The notes beneath the pieces are model-generated. The model had not been told where the DNA came from and searched no databases. It worked only from the letters and a program-made list of their open reading frames with translations. A DNA stretch of 64,000 nt from Prochilodus magdalenae (Eukaryota > Chordata > Actinopteri > Characiformes > Prochilodontidae): assembly GCA_024036415.1 (NCBI GenBank), contig JAMWET010001046.1:248001-312000 (forward strand). Reading direction: 5' to 3'. Of the stretch, positions 1-27,039 are shown piece by piece. Position numbers and translations under genes: made by a program. Position 1 is the stretch's first letter. Every line of letters begins with the position of its first letter.

Positions 1-394
1 TTTTTTAGGAGGGTAATTTAGTATTTTACAGCATTGCTGTGACTGTTTCACTTAAATATGGAAATGCCAGCTTATATGAAGCTTAATATATAGAACTGCC
101 AGCTTGTAAGTAACATACAATCAGTGTTCGTCTCAGTCTGTCTGCATGACTGTTCTTTGTCTGCAAGGTGGACTTAATGAAGTTAATGTTCTTCCAGAAT
201 CCTGACTCATGTAGCTCACTGTATAAAGGTTGTTCACTTTTCCTCTAAACAGCATCTTATCACTAATCCAAGTGCAATGTAGTGCAATGTAAGACTATTG
301 TGGCTAGCCACCATTGTGCTGGAATTGGTGAGAATCATTGTCAGAGCAAGAAGTTTGAGGTGTAGGTTAAATTTTGAACTCTTGTCTTCTCCAG

Positions 395-7122
<6,728 letters not shown>

Positions 7123-10100
7123 TCAACCTTCCCCTTCTGTAGCCTCCTCTAGAGCATCCCTATCTTTCTCGCCCCAGTACCTGTACTGCAGGCTGTATCA
7201 GATCTGCTCAAAGCACAGCCAGACAAGCCTGATTTGGGCTCAGGCAGATCTGTTTAGACACATTGAGGAAAAACTGTGCTTCTTGCAGAAGGACATTACC
7301 ACTGTTGTCACACACAAGACTTCAGGAATTGGAGTTTTATTTAATTTTATTCTGTCTTAATTTCTCTGTTAATTAGTGCAACTCAAAAAGTAGCCCCCTG
7401 GGTGAAAGTTGATGGCAGTGCCTGATTGCTTTAGGAAAGGATGCTTAAAAGTGGTGTTTTAGTATTTTCTCGTTCTCGCTCTCTCTCCCGCGCTCTCTCT
7501 TGCGCGCGCTCTCTCTCTCTCTCTCTCTCTCTTAACACCATAGTAGCAATCCATGAAGTCCATTAACACACCCTTCATCAAATAACAAAGACCTCCATTC
7601 ATCCTTGGCTCTTTCTAGGAGACTGGTTGCTTTGTAAGCAGTGCTTCTTAGACATAGCTTTATGCTATTACCGGAGGGTGAATTTTGTTGCTGAGAGATT
7701 TCACACCTGTCAGAGGCTCTAGGGAACATGGTATGTTCTTATACTGCTAGCGTACTTTGTTGCCCCTGGGTTTGGAAGTTAACGGATTGTTGTTGTTGTT
7801 GTTGTTGTTTTTTTTTTTTGTTTTGTTTTTTTGTCCCCCCCTGGTATAACACATCAGAAAGTGTTCAAGTATATGAGGTAGGACGATTATATCTAGGCTA
7901 ATGGTGATTCAGAGGCTGAGTAATTAGATGTCTAATGTTTGTCGGGTGTGGTGTTATAAATAGTGTTGACATATTGCAAAATTTAAGACTAGCACAGAAC
8001 TGAGGGTTGGGGTTTTCACTAGGCTATAGACCCAAGTTAGGCTTGGATGCATTCTTGTGTATTTCGTAGATGTGCACATGCCCATTTGGTCTGCTTTCAT
8101 TATGTTGAGTTTTGCTTTCCTTCTTAGTTGGAACATGGGTTTAATAATTGCAGCAAGTCGCTGGTGTTGATGGTATTAAGATCTTTGTGTGGACGGCCCT
8201 CAGTTTGTGCACGTTAGGCTTTTGCATGGTTTTATTATTCTGTCCACCATCTTGGTGTATCCCTTGCCAAATCCAGAAGGGCTTCCAGCCACTGCTGTGA
8301 TGTAATTCTGTTGGCTAGCTAAAATGAGCTGCTATTGAGACTTCGTGCACAGGCTGTAAAGAATAAAACAGCAAATAGGCGGACTCAACCTAGTTTTGAC
8401 AAAATTCAGAATTCCCCATCTTTGGTTGTCACGCACCATAAGCTTGAATAATTAAATTACTTTTTCAGCAATAAGTTACAGATCTAGAAGGTATGGCAAG
8501 GGATATGTGTATAAATAGTGACTAACCTAACAAACATGTATAGGCAAGTGTGTGTGTGTGTGTATATGAATATTAAGCTATCTAGTTGCACAGCACCTCC
8601 TGAATACATGCATACAGACAGCATGCGTTATACACGTCGTATACAGGTAGGAACATACAACCCAGGAAAATGGCTTCCATAATTTCCAACTGAACATTTT
8701 CGCATGACTTTTTTTCCACTCTTCTGATTTTAGTATGAGTTGAATGAAGTTAAATAAAGATTTAAAGTGAAAAGTGGCACTTTACTGCATTAAGCTGCAT
8801 TAACTTCCCACTATGAAATGCTTTAGTTAGCTATCATTTGTGGTGACGCTTTGAGTGGCTTGCAGCTATCGTGTTATAAAGAGAAGAAACGAAATGTTCA
8901 GTTCTGTTGGTTTTCCTTGTCATTTTTACAGGAAGTACTTTACCTCTTGATCAAGGAAGCATAAAACTGTGACTTTTTTTTTTTTTTTTTTAAATGTAGT
9001 TTTTTATGTTATTATGGAAGCTTTTTTTTTCCTACCTCTACAACACACTGACTCTTGGGTGCTGAACGCTGGGATTATTTGGCATGAGGTTGGCCTATAG
9101 ATGTGGTTGAGAAATAGGACACTGACTGACGGATAATGTGTTAAAGTGAGGGGAAGGAACTCCTAAAGAAACCTTTTGAAGCTGTGTGTTCACGTCATGA
9201 ACATCTTGTAGCTTGCGTGGCTTCTAATGTTACCAGTGAAGCGCTTCGGAATGGTGTGTTTTGGTCGCTCATTATGAGGTCTATGTTGTTGTGCTGTTTT
9301 CAGTGTAATGCATGACCAGCACTGAAGACACCTAGCGTACTGGCATCAGTGAGCATTTGATCAGGGTATGATTTGGAGCTTAAACATTTGACCTAATCAT
9401 GTCAGTATTGCAGCTGCCTTTTTTGAAAGGAATCCTGTTGGTGTTTGATACTGAATCTTGTTTTTCCTTTTATTTTTTTCCACATCTAGAAAATGCAGTC
9501 GTGTTTCAGAGTGGTTTATGCTACGACAGCGTTGATTTATTATTTTTCACATGATGCATTTACTGTGTGTGTTTTCTCTGGTTAATGATGGCATTCCATG
9601 TATGTAAACTTGGGATTTGCCGAATTAGAGTAAAAGGAAAAACTCTCTGTGATCCTTAGTTAAAATCCTGGTAGCACTTTTTTTTTTTTTTTTCCAACAG
9701 CTTGGTGCAAGTGCACTACATTTGAAAGTTGTGGCAGTACATTTTAGCTCCGCTGTTGTAATCTGTTTACCGTGAAGCCATCACCTTAGATCTCTTCAGC
9801 ATTTGTAAAGAAAATTGCTCTTTTACACTATGATTAAGGTCATAAAGCTGGTTCCTCAGACCCAGATTAAGTCTAACTAGGATTAATTCATGTCCAAGAA
9901 ACCAGACTATGTTGATTTAAGAGGAACTGGTCCTTCATTAGCCTAGTCAAGACTCTACAGAAACTTGCAGAGTTCTTAAACACCTGTGCCGAAGTTTAGG
10001 GGCAGGGCTGCCCATATTGTCTGGACACAGTTGAAAAGTTACAGTGTAGAGAGAACGGGAGTGAGGCAACTGAGGTGAGTTGGAGACCGACCCCCCCCCC

Positions 10101-11015
10101 CCCCCCAATTTCCTGTAAAAGTTTCTGGGGTTTCTATTTCTTCTGTCACTTTAACAAACAGAGCAGTTTATCATGGATTACAAAAACATCCTTACTCCAT
10201 GTGCAGCTGGCATATAGATCACACATGACAAATGGAGTAAGACAAACAACCCAAATTCCTTGCTGTAAATTCTCAGTGCATTTGTATATTATTTTTCACT
10301 TCAGTATTCAAAAAATTTCTGTTTTGGAGGTACCAAGATTTTGGTCATATGTGGCTGTGATGGGAATTAACATACAGTTGTGTGCATATTACATGCTTTG
10401 TTGATATTCTGAAATAGTTACACTTTGCAGAGAACAGACTAACTTTAGTGCCATATCTTTTCCACAGTTCAGCAAATACGCGGCAACTCTTACAGTAACA
10501 ATATGCATAAGTTTGTTCTCTGTGAGGAATTTGTTTGGTCAGTCATTAATTCAGTAGGAAACTACTTTCATTTAGAAAATCAACCAAGCATGGCATACGG
10601 CCAGGGCTATATGTAGAATGTCCATTATCTGAAGTTTCTCTATATTACACCCCATTTAGCCTGCTATTTAGAAGTGAATTGAGAAGAATTTAAACTGGAG
10701 GGCACAGACGGGCTTAATTATGCAGCTTCTTTTTGACTAATTAACACACTGTGGCTAACCAGACTATATATGTGCTCAAAAGGAGTAGTAACAGGTGAGA
10801 GATGCTGGAGTTCCCGGTGTCCATCTGTACCTGGTTATTTGTGCATATCAAAAAAAATCCACACAGAACGTTCTATATCAGTGGTCTGTAACACTTAAGG
10901 TGGGATTATAATACGTGATACAAAAGAAAGTAAATAATTAAATTTAAATGCACTCCTTTTTCACAAAAGTGCCAATTAGACCAACAAAGACTGGAGCTTG
11001 ATGCATATCGATGTC

Positions 11016-11052
<37 letters not shown>

Positions 11053-12490
11053 AATTTGCATTTTTTTTTTTTCAGACTTTATTTACTTGAATGTGCACGC
11101 GTTTGTGCAAATATTGCTGCTCTACTTTCATATCTTATAATAATCACAGAGGTTACATTATCTGCACAGTTTCTGTAGACATGTGGCGGTCTGCTATTTG
11201 TACACCAAATTGGTAAATTGAATCAGAGCTAGAAATTTAAATGTAAAGCTAATTTATTATGCTGGACTAATTACATTGTTTTGGAATCAAGCTTTGTTGA
11301 GCTTTCGTTTCTGCTTGAATTGTACCCCCCTTTTTTTGAAAATGTACCCTTTTTTCATATTGGCATAGAAGAGCCAAAAACGGTTATATACCAGCTATCG
11401 TGAGAGAATTTTACATGTTTTGTTCATTTGTTTAAAGACTTTCTATGTTTGACGTTTGTTTGTATTTATACAGTCTCAATCGAAGTTTCACCAAGTGTAG
11501 AGATCCAATCAACTGTTCTAAATTTGAGATCCTCTTGTATTTACCTTCAGCACAACCAGTTGCAGCAGTCTGCGAGACGTGGGTCTGTTTTCTCTAAATT
11601 AAAAATGGAAAAAATGGGCAGTAAAGCTTCAGGGAGGAACGGCAGGTCACCTCTCTATATATCTGCCATATACAGGGATACATATGTATAAAGCTTCAGT
11701 TCAGGTTGTGCTCACTGAAGGATGTCCTTTGGAGGTTAGCATATTTGGGCTACAATGTAAAATACATTTGAAGCAGACCTGAGTGAGCAACTTGTTGTGT
11801 GTTGTTGTTGTTGTTGTTGTTGTAGTCGCCGTTGTTTGTTATTATTGGCACAATTTACAGAAGGAATAGTTGAGACACTGTCCCTGATTAACAATGACTT
11901 CCAAGAAGTGCAAAAAGGCCACGTGTACAGTTAAATTTGAGTCTTTTCTGGTCTTCCGTCCTAGATCTTGTAGATGTTTATATCTTGAGACTTTTTGTCT
12001 CCTCCAAATCCAAAGCCAGTGCTGAAGCTCGGCTGCGTGTCATTAGAAAACTTGAAAAAACAAAAAAACATTCAAAAAATAACATTTAAATTAAAATGAA
12101 AAAAGAAAGATGATAACTCACCTGTGTTTACAATGCTGTGTCTTTATTAAAATGTTTCATTTCGTACATATAATTTAGTCTCGCCCTGGTGGATATTGTG
12201 TCCTAGTCCTGTAATTTCTTTCTTTTTAAATGTATTTATATGTTTTGGGTTGTGTTTATTTTTTTTCCTCCTTTTGCCAACTAGAACCCATCTTTATACT
12301 GTGACTGACTTGACTTTACCGACGGTATGAATGAGTGACTAGAAACAGATACACGAACTGAACATGCCACACAAACATAAACCATGTACATTAACATTAC
12401 TGAACGAATGTTTTAAAGAGATTTAAAATGTTTGTCCGGAATGCAAATAACATGCAAAAAAAATAAACAAGAAAATGTCTGTTGCAGTTT
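7123..12490 (+). other. kpna6 3' UTR candidate and downstream noncoding DNA
   Basis: No coding exon is recognisable here. The region is AT-rich, with CT-rich and poly-T tracts at about 7470-7535, 7790-7830 and 8973-8993, and an ATT run at about 11020-11050. Possible poly(A) signals include AATAAA near 8753 and near 12463, the latter followed by a GT-rich stretch. Mammalian KPNA6 also has a long 3' UTR, so much of this may be transcribed; the true end cannot be fixed from sequence. Confidence 0.45.
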
Positions 12491-13263
12491 GTGTTTTTAT
12501 TTTTTATGTTAATATTACTATACAGTAACAGTCATCATATAGTCCCATAAATGGGTGGGGGACCCATTGTGTCTAAGTTCTAGATATTACTACCGTAGTT
12601 ACTGCTTGTTTACCTAACTGTACACACTGGGAGATTAATCAAGTCAAATGTGCTCTGTGTAAAAGTTAGATTTGATATTGTTTTATTGGTATTCCAGTCC
12701 CTGTGCAACATGGCTAAGTTTTAAAGATTCTGTTAATGTGCCTTTAAGACCTCTGCTCTGCTCTCATTGGGTGCCCTGTATTATGCCTAGAGCTGGGCGG
12801 TATATCAACTATTTACAGTGTATCGATAAATATTTTTAAACGAGATATAGGGTGAGGCCATACTGTTTAAGTTAGTCTAAGTCAGTAAGCTGTTTCCTCC
12901 ATAAAGCGTGCAGCCCCATCCACCGTGCTCCCTGTGCATGCAAACCTGGCCCTATCCCCCTTCCTGACAAGATCTCCAGTCCACACTGCCAAAGATGACC
13001 TGGGGCGAATAAATCTTCATTACATTATTAAAAGATAAATCTTAATAAATAAAACTTAATCAATGACTGTTGGAAATATGGGGAAATATAATACTGTAAT
13101 CCATCAAGATCACAGTATCCATCGGGATTCATTATTGCAACATACATTCAATAAATGTAGAAAAAATATAAGACTTCCTGCCTGTCCCGCCAGCAGACAT
13201 ATATAGCCCTTTAGTATGTCATAATAACAATGAGAATGTTTTCCATAATTATGAGATTACATC
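12491..13263. other. Intergenic, repeat-derived, no gene seen
   Basis: AT-rich intergenic DNA. A segment near 12790 (GAGCTGGGCGGTATATC) resembles the end of a hAT-like fish repeat, but no paired terminus was established. No exon with splice sites and a recognisable protein was found. Confidence 0.4.
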
Positions 13264-13526
13264 AGTATAGAGGAGTGAGGGTCAGTATGGCTGTGGATTT
13301 GACATATAGAGGAGTGAGGGTCAGTATGGCTGTGGATTTGACATATAGAGGAGTGAGGGTCAGTATGGCTGTGGATTAGACACATTGAGGATTGATGGTC
13401 AGCATGGCTGTGGATTAGACATAGAGGAGTGAGGGTCAGAATGGCTGTGGATTAGACATATAGAGTGAGGATCAGTATGGCCATGGATGAGACATATAGA
13501 GGATCAGTATGGCTGTGGATTAGATG
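13264..13526. repeat. 39-bp tandem repeat array (about 6-7 copies)
   Basis: A 39-base unit beginning ATATAGAGGAGTGAGGGTCA and ending GCTGTGGATTTGAC recurs six to seven times. The first copies are nearly identical; later ones carry substitutions and small deletions. The array directly abuts the truncated reverse transcriptase that follows. Confidence 0.9.
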
Positions 13527-14304
13527 TGGATTCGTTATTATCAGACATTAAGTTTTAATTTGAACTTCCTGACGGACCAACGCCAGGTGGTAAAGTTGGC
13601 TGGCAACTTCTCATTTACCCTTAGCACTGGAGCCCCACATGGTTTTGTGCTCAGCCCTCTCTTGTACTCCCTGTATACCCACGACTGTACAGCCAGACAC
13701 AGCTCCAATGCCATCATCAAATTTGCAGATGACACTGTAATTGTGGGCCTGATCTCCAATAACAACGAGGAGGCCTACAGAGAGGAGATCAGCTCAGTGA
13801 CACACTGGTGCCGGGAGAATAACCTTTCTCTCAATGTCAACAAGACCAAGGAGCTGATAGTGGATTTCAGGAAGCAGGAGAGAGTGCACACCCCCATCAC
13901 CATCAATGGGGTCGCTGTAGAGAGGGTCAGCAGCTTTAACTTCCTCGGTGTTCACATCACAGAGGAACTCGCATGGTCTGAACACACCACACGGGTGGTG
14001 AAGAAGGCACAACAGCTTCTCTTCTTTCTCAGACGGCTGAGGAGGTTTGGCATGGACCCCCGCATCCTCAGAACATTCCACACATGTACTGTGGAGAGCA
14101 TTTTAACTGGCTCCACCTGGTATGGGAACAGTAGTGCTGATGCATCGGTAAATGGACCTGGTTCAGCACATCTCACCAAAACCATCTAAATGGTGATCTC
14201 CATAGACAATTATCACTCTGCACTTTACATTTAGCATATTTATACTTGCACATATAGACTGACCTACTGTTATCTTCCATTCATATTGTATATCTGTAGT
14301 GTAC

Positions 14305-14385
<81 letters not shown>

Positions 14386-14695
14386 CACATCAATATTCTA
14401 TGCCCTGTATATACCCTGCATCTCTCATCTACCTCAGCCTTACTATAGTGTTATATGGAAATGTGTACATGTGAATATATATATCATAGTTTTTGCTCAT
14501 AACTGTATATTACTGTTATATAACACTGTATATTAGGATAAACAGAGATTTAGTGCTTAGTATTGTATATATTTATTGTCTAATGTATATTTTTTGTATT
14601 GAAGTACTGTAAGAGACTACACACCTAGGTTTTTCACTCACCTTCACACCTGTAAAAAAGTGACGTGACAATAAAAGTGATTTGATTTGAATTTT
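13524..14695 (+). mobile_element. 5'-truncated non-LTR retrotransposon (reverse transcriptase fragment)
   Basis: An open frame at 13524-14189 encodes the C-terminal part of a non-LTR reverse transcriptase. It contains the polymerase motif FADDT, then WCRENNLSLNVNKTKE and SFNFLGVHI, typical of the CR1/L2/Jockey-like RT thumb region. The upstream GxPxG-type motif is altered (GAPHGFVLSPLLYSLY). The frame ends early at 14189, before the usual end of the family. The element ends around 14665-14695 with an ATTTG-type short repeat after TGACAATAAAAGTG, as in L2/CR1-like tails. An AT microsatellite (14306-14380) interrupts its 3' part. The upstream half of the protein is missing, so it is an inactive copy. 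Confidence 0.85.
14306..14380. repeat. (AT)n microsatellite
   Basis: Pure AT dinucleotide run of about 75 bases within the 3' part of the non-LTR element. It produces spurious IYIYIY open frames on both strands. Confidence 0.95.
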
Positions 14696-14699
14696 GAGA

Positions 14700-15753
14700 T
14701 GCTAATCCTGTTCATCCTAAACCACAAATATGATAAATCATTACGTCTTAATAGTTGGCGATGTGTCCTTCTCCAGGCTGAGGGGCTGAGGTGGTTTCCA
14801 GGTTTGTTGATGGGGGCGTTACAGGGGCTTTTGTGGCTGCTGTGTCGGAAGCAGCGTTTCAGCTTCAACCAATCGGCTTCGGCTCTTTCCTGCTGCTTCC
14901 TGCGTCCGCTGGCAAACATACTTTCTTTCCCATAAACAGTGGAGGCTTTTCCTGAGAGCTTCTTGAGACTCTGGTAACTTTATATTACTTCAGCTTTGCT
15001 GTGTTGAGACCCCAGGACGGGCGATGACTTGACATGACTGTGGAATCCGGGTGGTTTTAGCGTCTCGCCTGCTGTGTTGCTGTGGGTTTATCCAGCAGGG
15101 CGCTAACGAGCTTTAGCCACACAAGTTAGCCAACGTTAGTTTTAACCCGGCAGGCTGTGTAATAGCTAGACCTGTAACTTCGGTAGATTATTACCTCAGA
15201 TGTACTTGTGTGTCGAATTTCTTTAGTGGCCAGCCACGGTCATATTTAATCTGTATGTTAGTATGTTGAGTGGTCACAGTAACATTAGCTAGTTATGCTA
15301 AGTACCAGCTATCAGAGGCATCTTTGGAATTAGCTAGTTTAGCTAGCCGAGTGTCAGTTAGAAAAGCCGCCTCAACTGCTGTATTGTTCGACTATATAAC
15401 TTTATTAAACGGTTACACTTTGTTCGCGAACATTTAGCAAATAGAAAACAGGCTTGGCCGAGTGTTTGTTAAGTTTCTTTGTTGTTTGAGCTCAAAATGA
15501 CCTACAGGAGCTCGCACTACGCTAATGAGCGAAGAGTTAGCATAGCCTAGTTAGCAAGTTGAGTGGCTGGCTAACGACATTCCTCAGTGTGTCCAGTGTT
15601 GTGGTTACGCTGTACAGTAAGTGAGGTGGTTGTGTATAAGCCATCAGTTTTAGCAATTTGGTTGCTCGTTTTTTTTTACACTGAGAGACTTTATGACTGA
15701 TATTAGACATGGCAGCGAGTGCACATGTGGTTTACTTCAGTGTCTTGTTCACA
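14700..15753 (+). other. txlna 5' region (promoter and noncoding first exon, limits unknown)
   Basis: The stretch precedes the first coding exon of txlna. An acceptor-like CTTGTTCACAG ends at 15753, eight bases before the start codon, which implies at least one noncoding upstream exon. The segment around 14760-15130 is less AT-rich than its surroundings and is a plausible promoter, but I could not define the start site or the first donor. Confidence 0.45.
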
Positions 15754-15761
15754 GATCAATA

Positions 15762-22331
<6,570 letters not shown>

Positions 22332-22954
22332 GGTGTTCTCCCGGGGTTTAACACTCCTCACGATTTTCCCCCACTTCTGCCAGTGCCCACCAACTGTCAG
22401 TCTCTGAGTTTGGTCCTCGGTTTCTGCCTTTATGGCAGTGTTGTTGATTTTTGGTCTCCTCTTGGGGCTTTCAATTCTGTCAGGGAAGATTGTGCCTTCA
22501 AGATGGCTCTTATGCTGCATTTTTACTTTTAAATTTTTCCTTTGGCTTTCTTTGTTACTCTTATTTCATCGTAAATTAATTCCTCACTCGCAACACAGTA
22601 AAAGGAGCACGGAGCATTGCTGCTGCATAAATACAGTCCCCATCTCACATGTGAGTGTTGGCTTCAGGCCTTTATAGTTTAGCTGAACAACCTTTAAGAA
22701 TCTAGGCAGATGAGCTGAATTTTTTAAAATTAATTTTTTCCTGTCTGCATATTCAGTCATGGCTGTGTGTAGTAACTAGTCCAGAGTGGTTTGATGTGAA
22801 ACTTGCCAACTCACTTTTCTTTGCGGTAGTGGTGGAACCAGGTGTCACAGTGTCAGCAACACAAATGTAGCCTTTGTTTTTTTTTCACCTGTCCAAAACA
22901 ATCGGTGAACCTACACATTTTTTTAGTTGGTGTTATGTTTTTGATGATAAAATA

Positions 22955-23200
22955 TTTGGGGTGTAACGATACATTATGAAATAGTGCTTTCACTGTGAGG
23001 GGCTTCGGCAATACATTTACAGTGGCCATCTGAAGGAGCTGCCCCAGGTAAACACCAACATTTGTAAACAATCGGCACCAGTTAACACCTTTAAGCACTG
23101 CTTGTGCCCTCCAGCTCCCTTGTCATTAGAAAGCTATTAGCTATAAAGCTAAGTATTGTGCAATTGAACCGTGGACTGAGTGTATCGTCACACCCCTAAA
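22955..23200. mobile_element. Short hAT-like MITE
   Basis: The left end TTGGGGTGTAACGATACA pairs with the right end, whose reverse complement is TTAGGGGTGTGACGATACA. That gives about 18-base inverted termini around 245 bases of noncoding DNA. The ends resemble those of hAT-type non-autonomous elements. No clear 8-bp target duplication was seen. Confidence 0.65.
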
Positions 23201-25579
23201 AATGATAGGTAAATCTGAAAAGAATAAGATTTCTTTGGGGGGTGTTTTGCCTCACCATGGCATCACCATGTGTGGATTTTATAAATACATTTTAGGCAAA
23301 TCTATAAATAAAAAATCTCAAAAGTCAGTCTCAGGCAACCATTTTATGTATGTAGTCATGTTCTGTAAAGTAGCAGACATCTGGTTCCCAGCACTGTGAA
23401 CAAATCTGACCGCATCATTCTTAAGAACAGCACGTTCAACATTAAACTGCTTTATGGCTGTTTGCATATTGTTTTCGGAACAGACTCCATTTGAGAAGAA
23501 GTTGGTATTTCATGGCAACTGGACCAATAGGAATGGTCCAAAGTGCTTTGGAATAAGATCTTACTAGTTGCATTGAAAGCTATGGAAGATTCCTCCTTGA
23601 TTGTTCCAACAGCAGTGTTATATTAACCGTTTGACTATGCTGAGATTTATAGATAGGAAAAACTAAACCTATAAGAGCGACGCCTTATTTCCTGCGAACT
23701 GAACAGCACTCTTAGTGAGCTAGTAGTTTGGTGGTTCTTGCACCCGGCACGTTTCGCATCAGAGATTCCGGTCTTTAGCATCTCTTTCAGTGCTCGCCTT
23801 TCGTATATCGTTTGTTTATCTATTTATTTTTTAAATATAGTCTTGAGGGCCTCGATACACTAGTATAATTTTGCCAGGTCATAAAGATTCTGTGCTGGAT
23901 ATGGTCTAGAGCTGCTCAGTACCTTTCACGTGGGAAGAGCACTGAGGAGGAAGTTCCGGCTTCTGAATGGCGTTTTCTGAAATTTGTAGCGGAATCATGC
24001 AAATTACTGCTGTTTGTCTTTGCAGTGTGTTGTGTGATGGCTGCTGTCTTTATCACCATCCCGTTACGTTATTTTCAGATTCTTAATATTATTGTATCAA
24101 GGCGTTACGTTTCACCATATTTACATATAAAAGCTTGAAGTGAGTCACTTGAAATATGAGACATTAGCAATTGTTCTGAGTTCAGTTGAGTATCCATCCA
24201 CGCATAAATACAAGTTTTAATTATGTTATTATGCACATTTATGTAGCCCATTCCAGAACAGTTTTTTCAGAATGCATTTGCCATGTTGAATTTTGAGAAT
24301 CTTTAATACAGGGGGTCCATTTCGTCATATGCTAATTTGACCCGTTTTACCATTGCTCGTCCCGAATCATTCCTTAAGAGGAAAGCGCGCGTTCGAATGA
24401 GGCTGTAGCCGCCAAGTAGTGCATTACTTACCACAGAATCGTTCTGGTTTATTCCAGCGTTTCCTCATAGTGGACCATTATTTTGATACTTTATATTGTA
24501 ACTGCTACACCGTATGTCTCTCTAACTATGATTGTATTCAGATTTTAAAAAATACAATACAGAAAATATTTAATTGCATCCCAGATCCGTTTTTCTGTGT
24601 GTGATCAGGTTCATTAAAAATATATTCAACTCTATGCAATTCTAGTGCCGTTCATGCGATCTTTATTTAGCGCTTAAACAAAGGTCTGACATGTTAGAAC
24701 ATGAATGTACATCATTATAACCGCATCATGGCTTCAGAGTCACGTCATTTAACTGCAGTTGTGAAGTTGGTTCTGTTTCTGATACGTTTTTACTTTTGAG
24801 GTGATGCACTGTTTTCTATGTTTTCTACTCGGACACCATAAACATTAGGGCTCCATTTACCTGAACGTCAGTCCCACTAAACCCACATGATGTCTTCCAT
24901 ATGCTGACTAGCAGTCAAGATGTCAACATGGAACCTGTTGTTCATTCCCACCATCTCCATCTTCTACGCAATAACAGCATGCTAGCTTTCATGGGTTTCC
25001 CTCGTTTGCTGTTCAGTAATGCTGGACCCATCCACTGTTATGAGGTACCAAAGATCTTTTTGTTGGTTTTGTTTTGGTTTTCTTTCCTCACACACCCTGT
25101 AAACATTATTTGCATATTAAATGACACAGAAAATAATCCGCCTGTGAATGTCTGAATTTATTGACCTGAACAAGCCTTTGTGTGTGTGTGTCTCTAGAAC
25201 CTGGTTATTCTGAAATCAAGCACTTTGATCACATCACCCTTCTCTCTGCACTGTGTAGAAATAAATAAAAGAAAATATGAAGAGGTTAAATACGACTTAT
25301 GCAGTATTTAGTGTGTCCACACTCTTTTTGCAGTACAGTTTCCAGATTTTTCGGGGGTCTTGAGGGGTCAGTTTCTGAAAGAGATCTGCAGCCAGGCTTT
25401 TAAAGTTCAGTCTTTAGAAGTTGATTTAGCATTTTCTGTTTTTCACACTCTCAGCATCCAAGTTATAGCAAACATATGCAGTGATGTGGTTCAGATGGTG
25501 TCGTGTTTACTGTTCTGAGAATACCTGCCGCTTCTATGTTTATGATTTTTGATACTTACATATTGTTGTTATTGAGTTT

Positions 25580-26240
25580 CAGCTTCAAGTTTAAAGTTTA
25601 TTTGTCATTTGCACTGCATGCCAGGACATTTAGGCAATGAAATGCTCATATGAGCCTCAGGTTAATACTCTACAGCAGGGCAGCATTAATATACACTCTA
25701 AATAAACAGAGATGTATTAATGCAAGATACACAAAATCCAGGACATACAGAAACAGGAGGTTCTGTGTAGAAATTCTCTGATATGTACTAAATGTTTATA
25801 CAAGGATGTATATGTATGTTCTTTTAAAGTGTCTCTGTGATATGCGCCGTATCAGTGATATAATAATAACAAAGTGTCAGAGTGCTGGTGTTGGTGACAG
25901 GCTCACAGCTTGTTGAGGAACCTGATAGCCTGTTGGTAAAAAGGGGGTCTTGAGGGGTCTTCTTACAGTGGAAAGATGGACAGAAACACCTGAAGTTCTG
26001 AGACAGAGTGTCCCATTTCTCTGTAGCTTTTAATGATTTTTGAGCTCCAGTATGGAAAACTCTTTGCTTTATTTCCCACTTTTCTTTGGATTTCACCTTG
26101 AAAAAAATGAAAATTAGAAATTCTATAGAAGGTAAAAAAATAAGCATTTCTAAAATACAACATTTGGTCTTTAGTTCCCAAGCAGCAAGTTAGTGTCACT
26201 GTACAACACCTCTTCACTGTGCTTGGACAACGGGGTCTCA
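25580..26240. repeat. Probable dispersed repeat, possibly the end of a non-LTR element in reverse orientation
   Basis: The stretch beginning GTTTATTTGTCATTTGCACT and continuing with GCAATGAAATGCTCATATGA resembles dispersed fish repeats that I recall, probably the reverse complement of a LINE/SINE tail. No coding domain is visible. The class and right boundary are guesses from memory. Confidence 0.4.
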
Positions 26241-27039
26241 TCTCCAGAATGGAAACCAGTAAACACTGACTTCATTTCTGATTGACTAATGAAATACCTT
26301 TGAAGTTCACTCATCCCAAATAACCTGGAATGGTATTATATAATCTGAGTGTCTGAAGGAGAACTGGTAATTACTTTGCAGCAGTGATTAAAATGATTAT
26401 ACAATTAATATACACAGTATACACTGTCCATTATATTATACACTATTCTGTGCTTGGACTCACTGACCACTCTGAGCTCCATCTGCCTCCTAAATCCACT
26501 ATAATGCTGTAGCCAATACATCTTATCAGCACACTGACAGGGTAGTGTGTGTGGCTGGTACGAGTTAATGAGACACAGTGTTTCTGGTGGTTTTATGAAC
26601 GTCACTGTCACTGCTAGGTCGCGCCCTGTGGTCAGCAACCAACAACTAATGAAGGACATAAAGCTACAGTCTCTAACTGGGTACCAGCAAGGTAGAGCTG
26701 CAGTAAGATCACCAGATTTCTGGGCGCATTTCCAGTTTGGTGGTCAACAGTGAAATATCCAACCCCCATGGCTGTAGCTTTATAGCCGGACCCTAAACAC
26801 ACCCCTGGACAGCTCCTGGACAAACAGAGATGGTTGCTGTCATCATATACCAAAGGTCATATACAGATGGCTGTAAAAGTGATGCAAATGATGATGTTTG
26901 TAGATGGCATGGCAGCTTCATTCAAGTAGACTGTACGACAATACAACTCAGTGGGTAGTATGATCTAACACCACCCCTGCTATTAAACCCCTTGTGTTAA
27001 TGTTGTGCTCCCACTTGTCACTTGCTATTTTCTGGTGGA

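Noticed and set aside
14163..14474. Frames rich in IYIYIY on both strands
   Set aside because: Produced by the AT microsatellite at 14306-14380.
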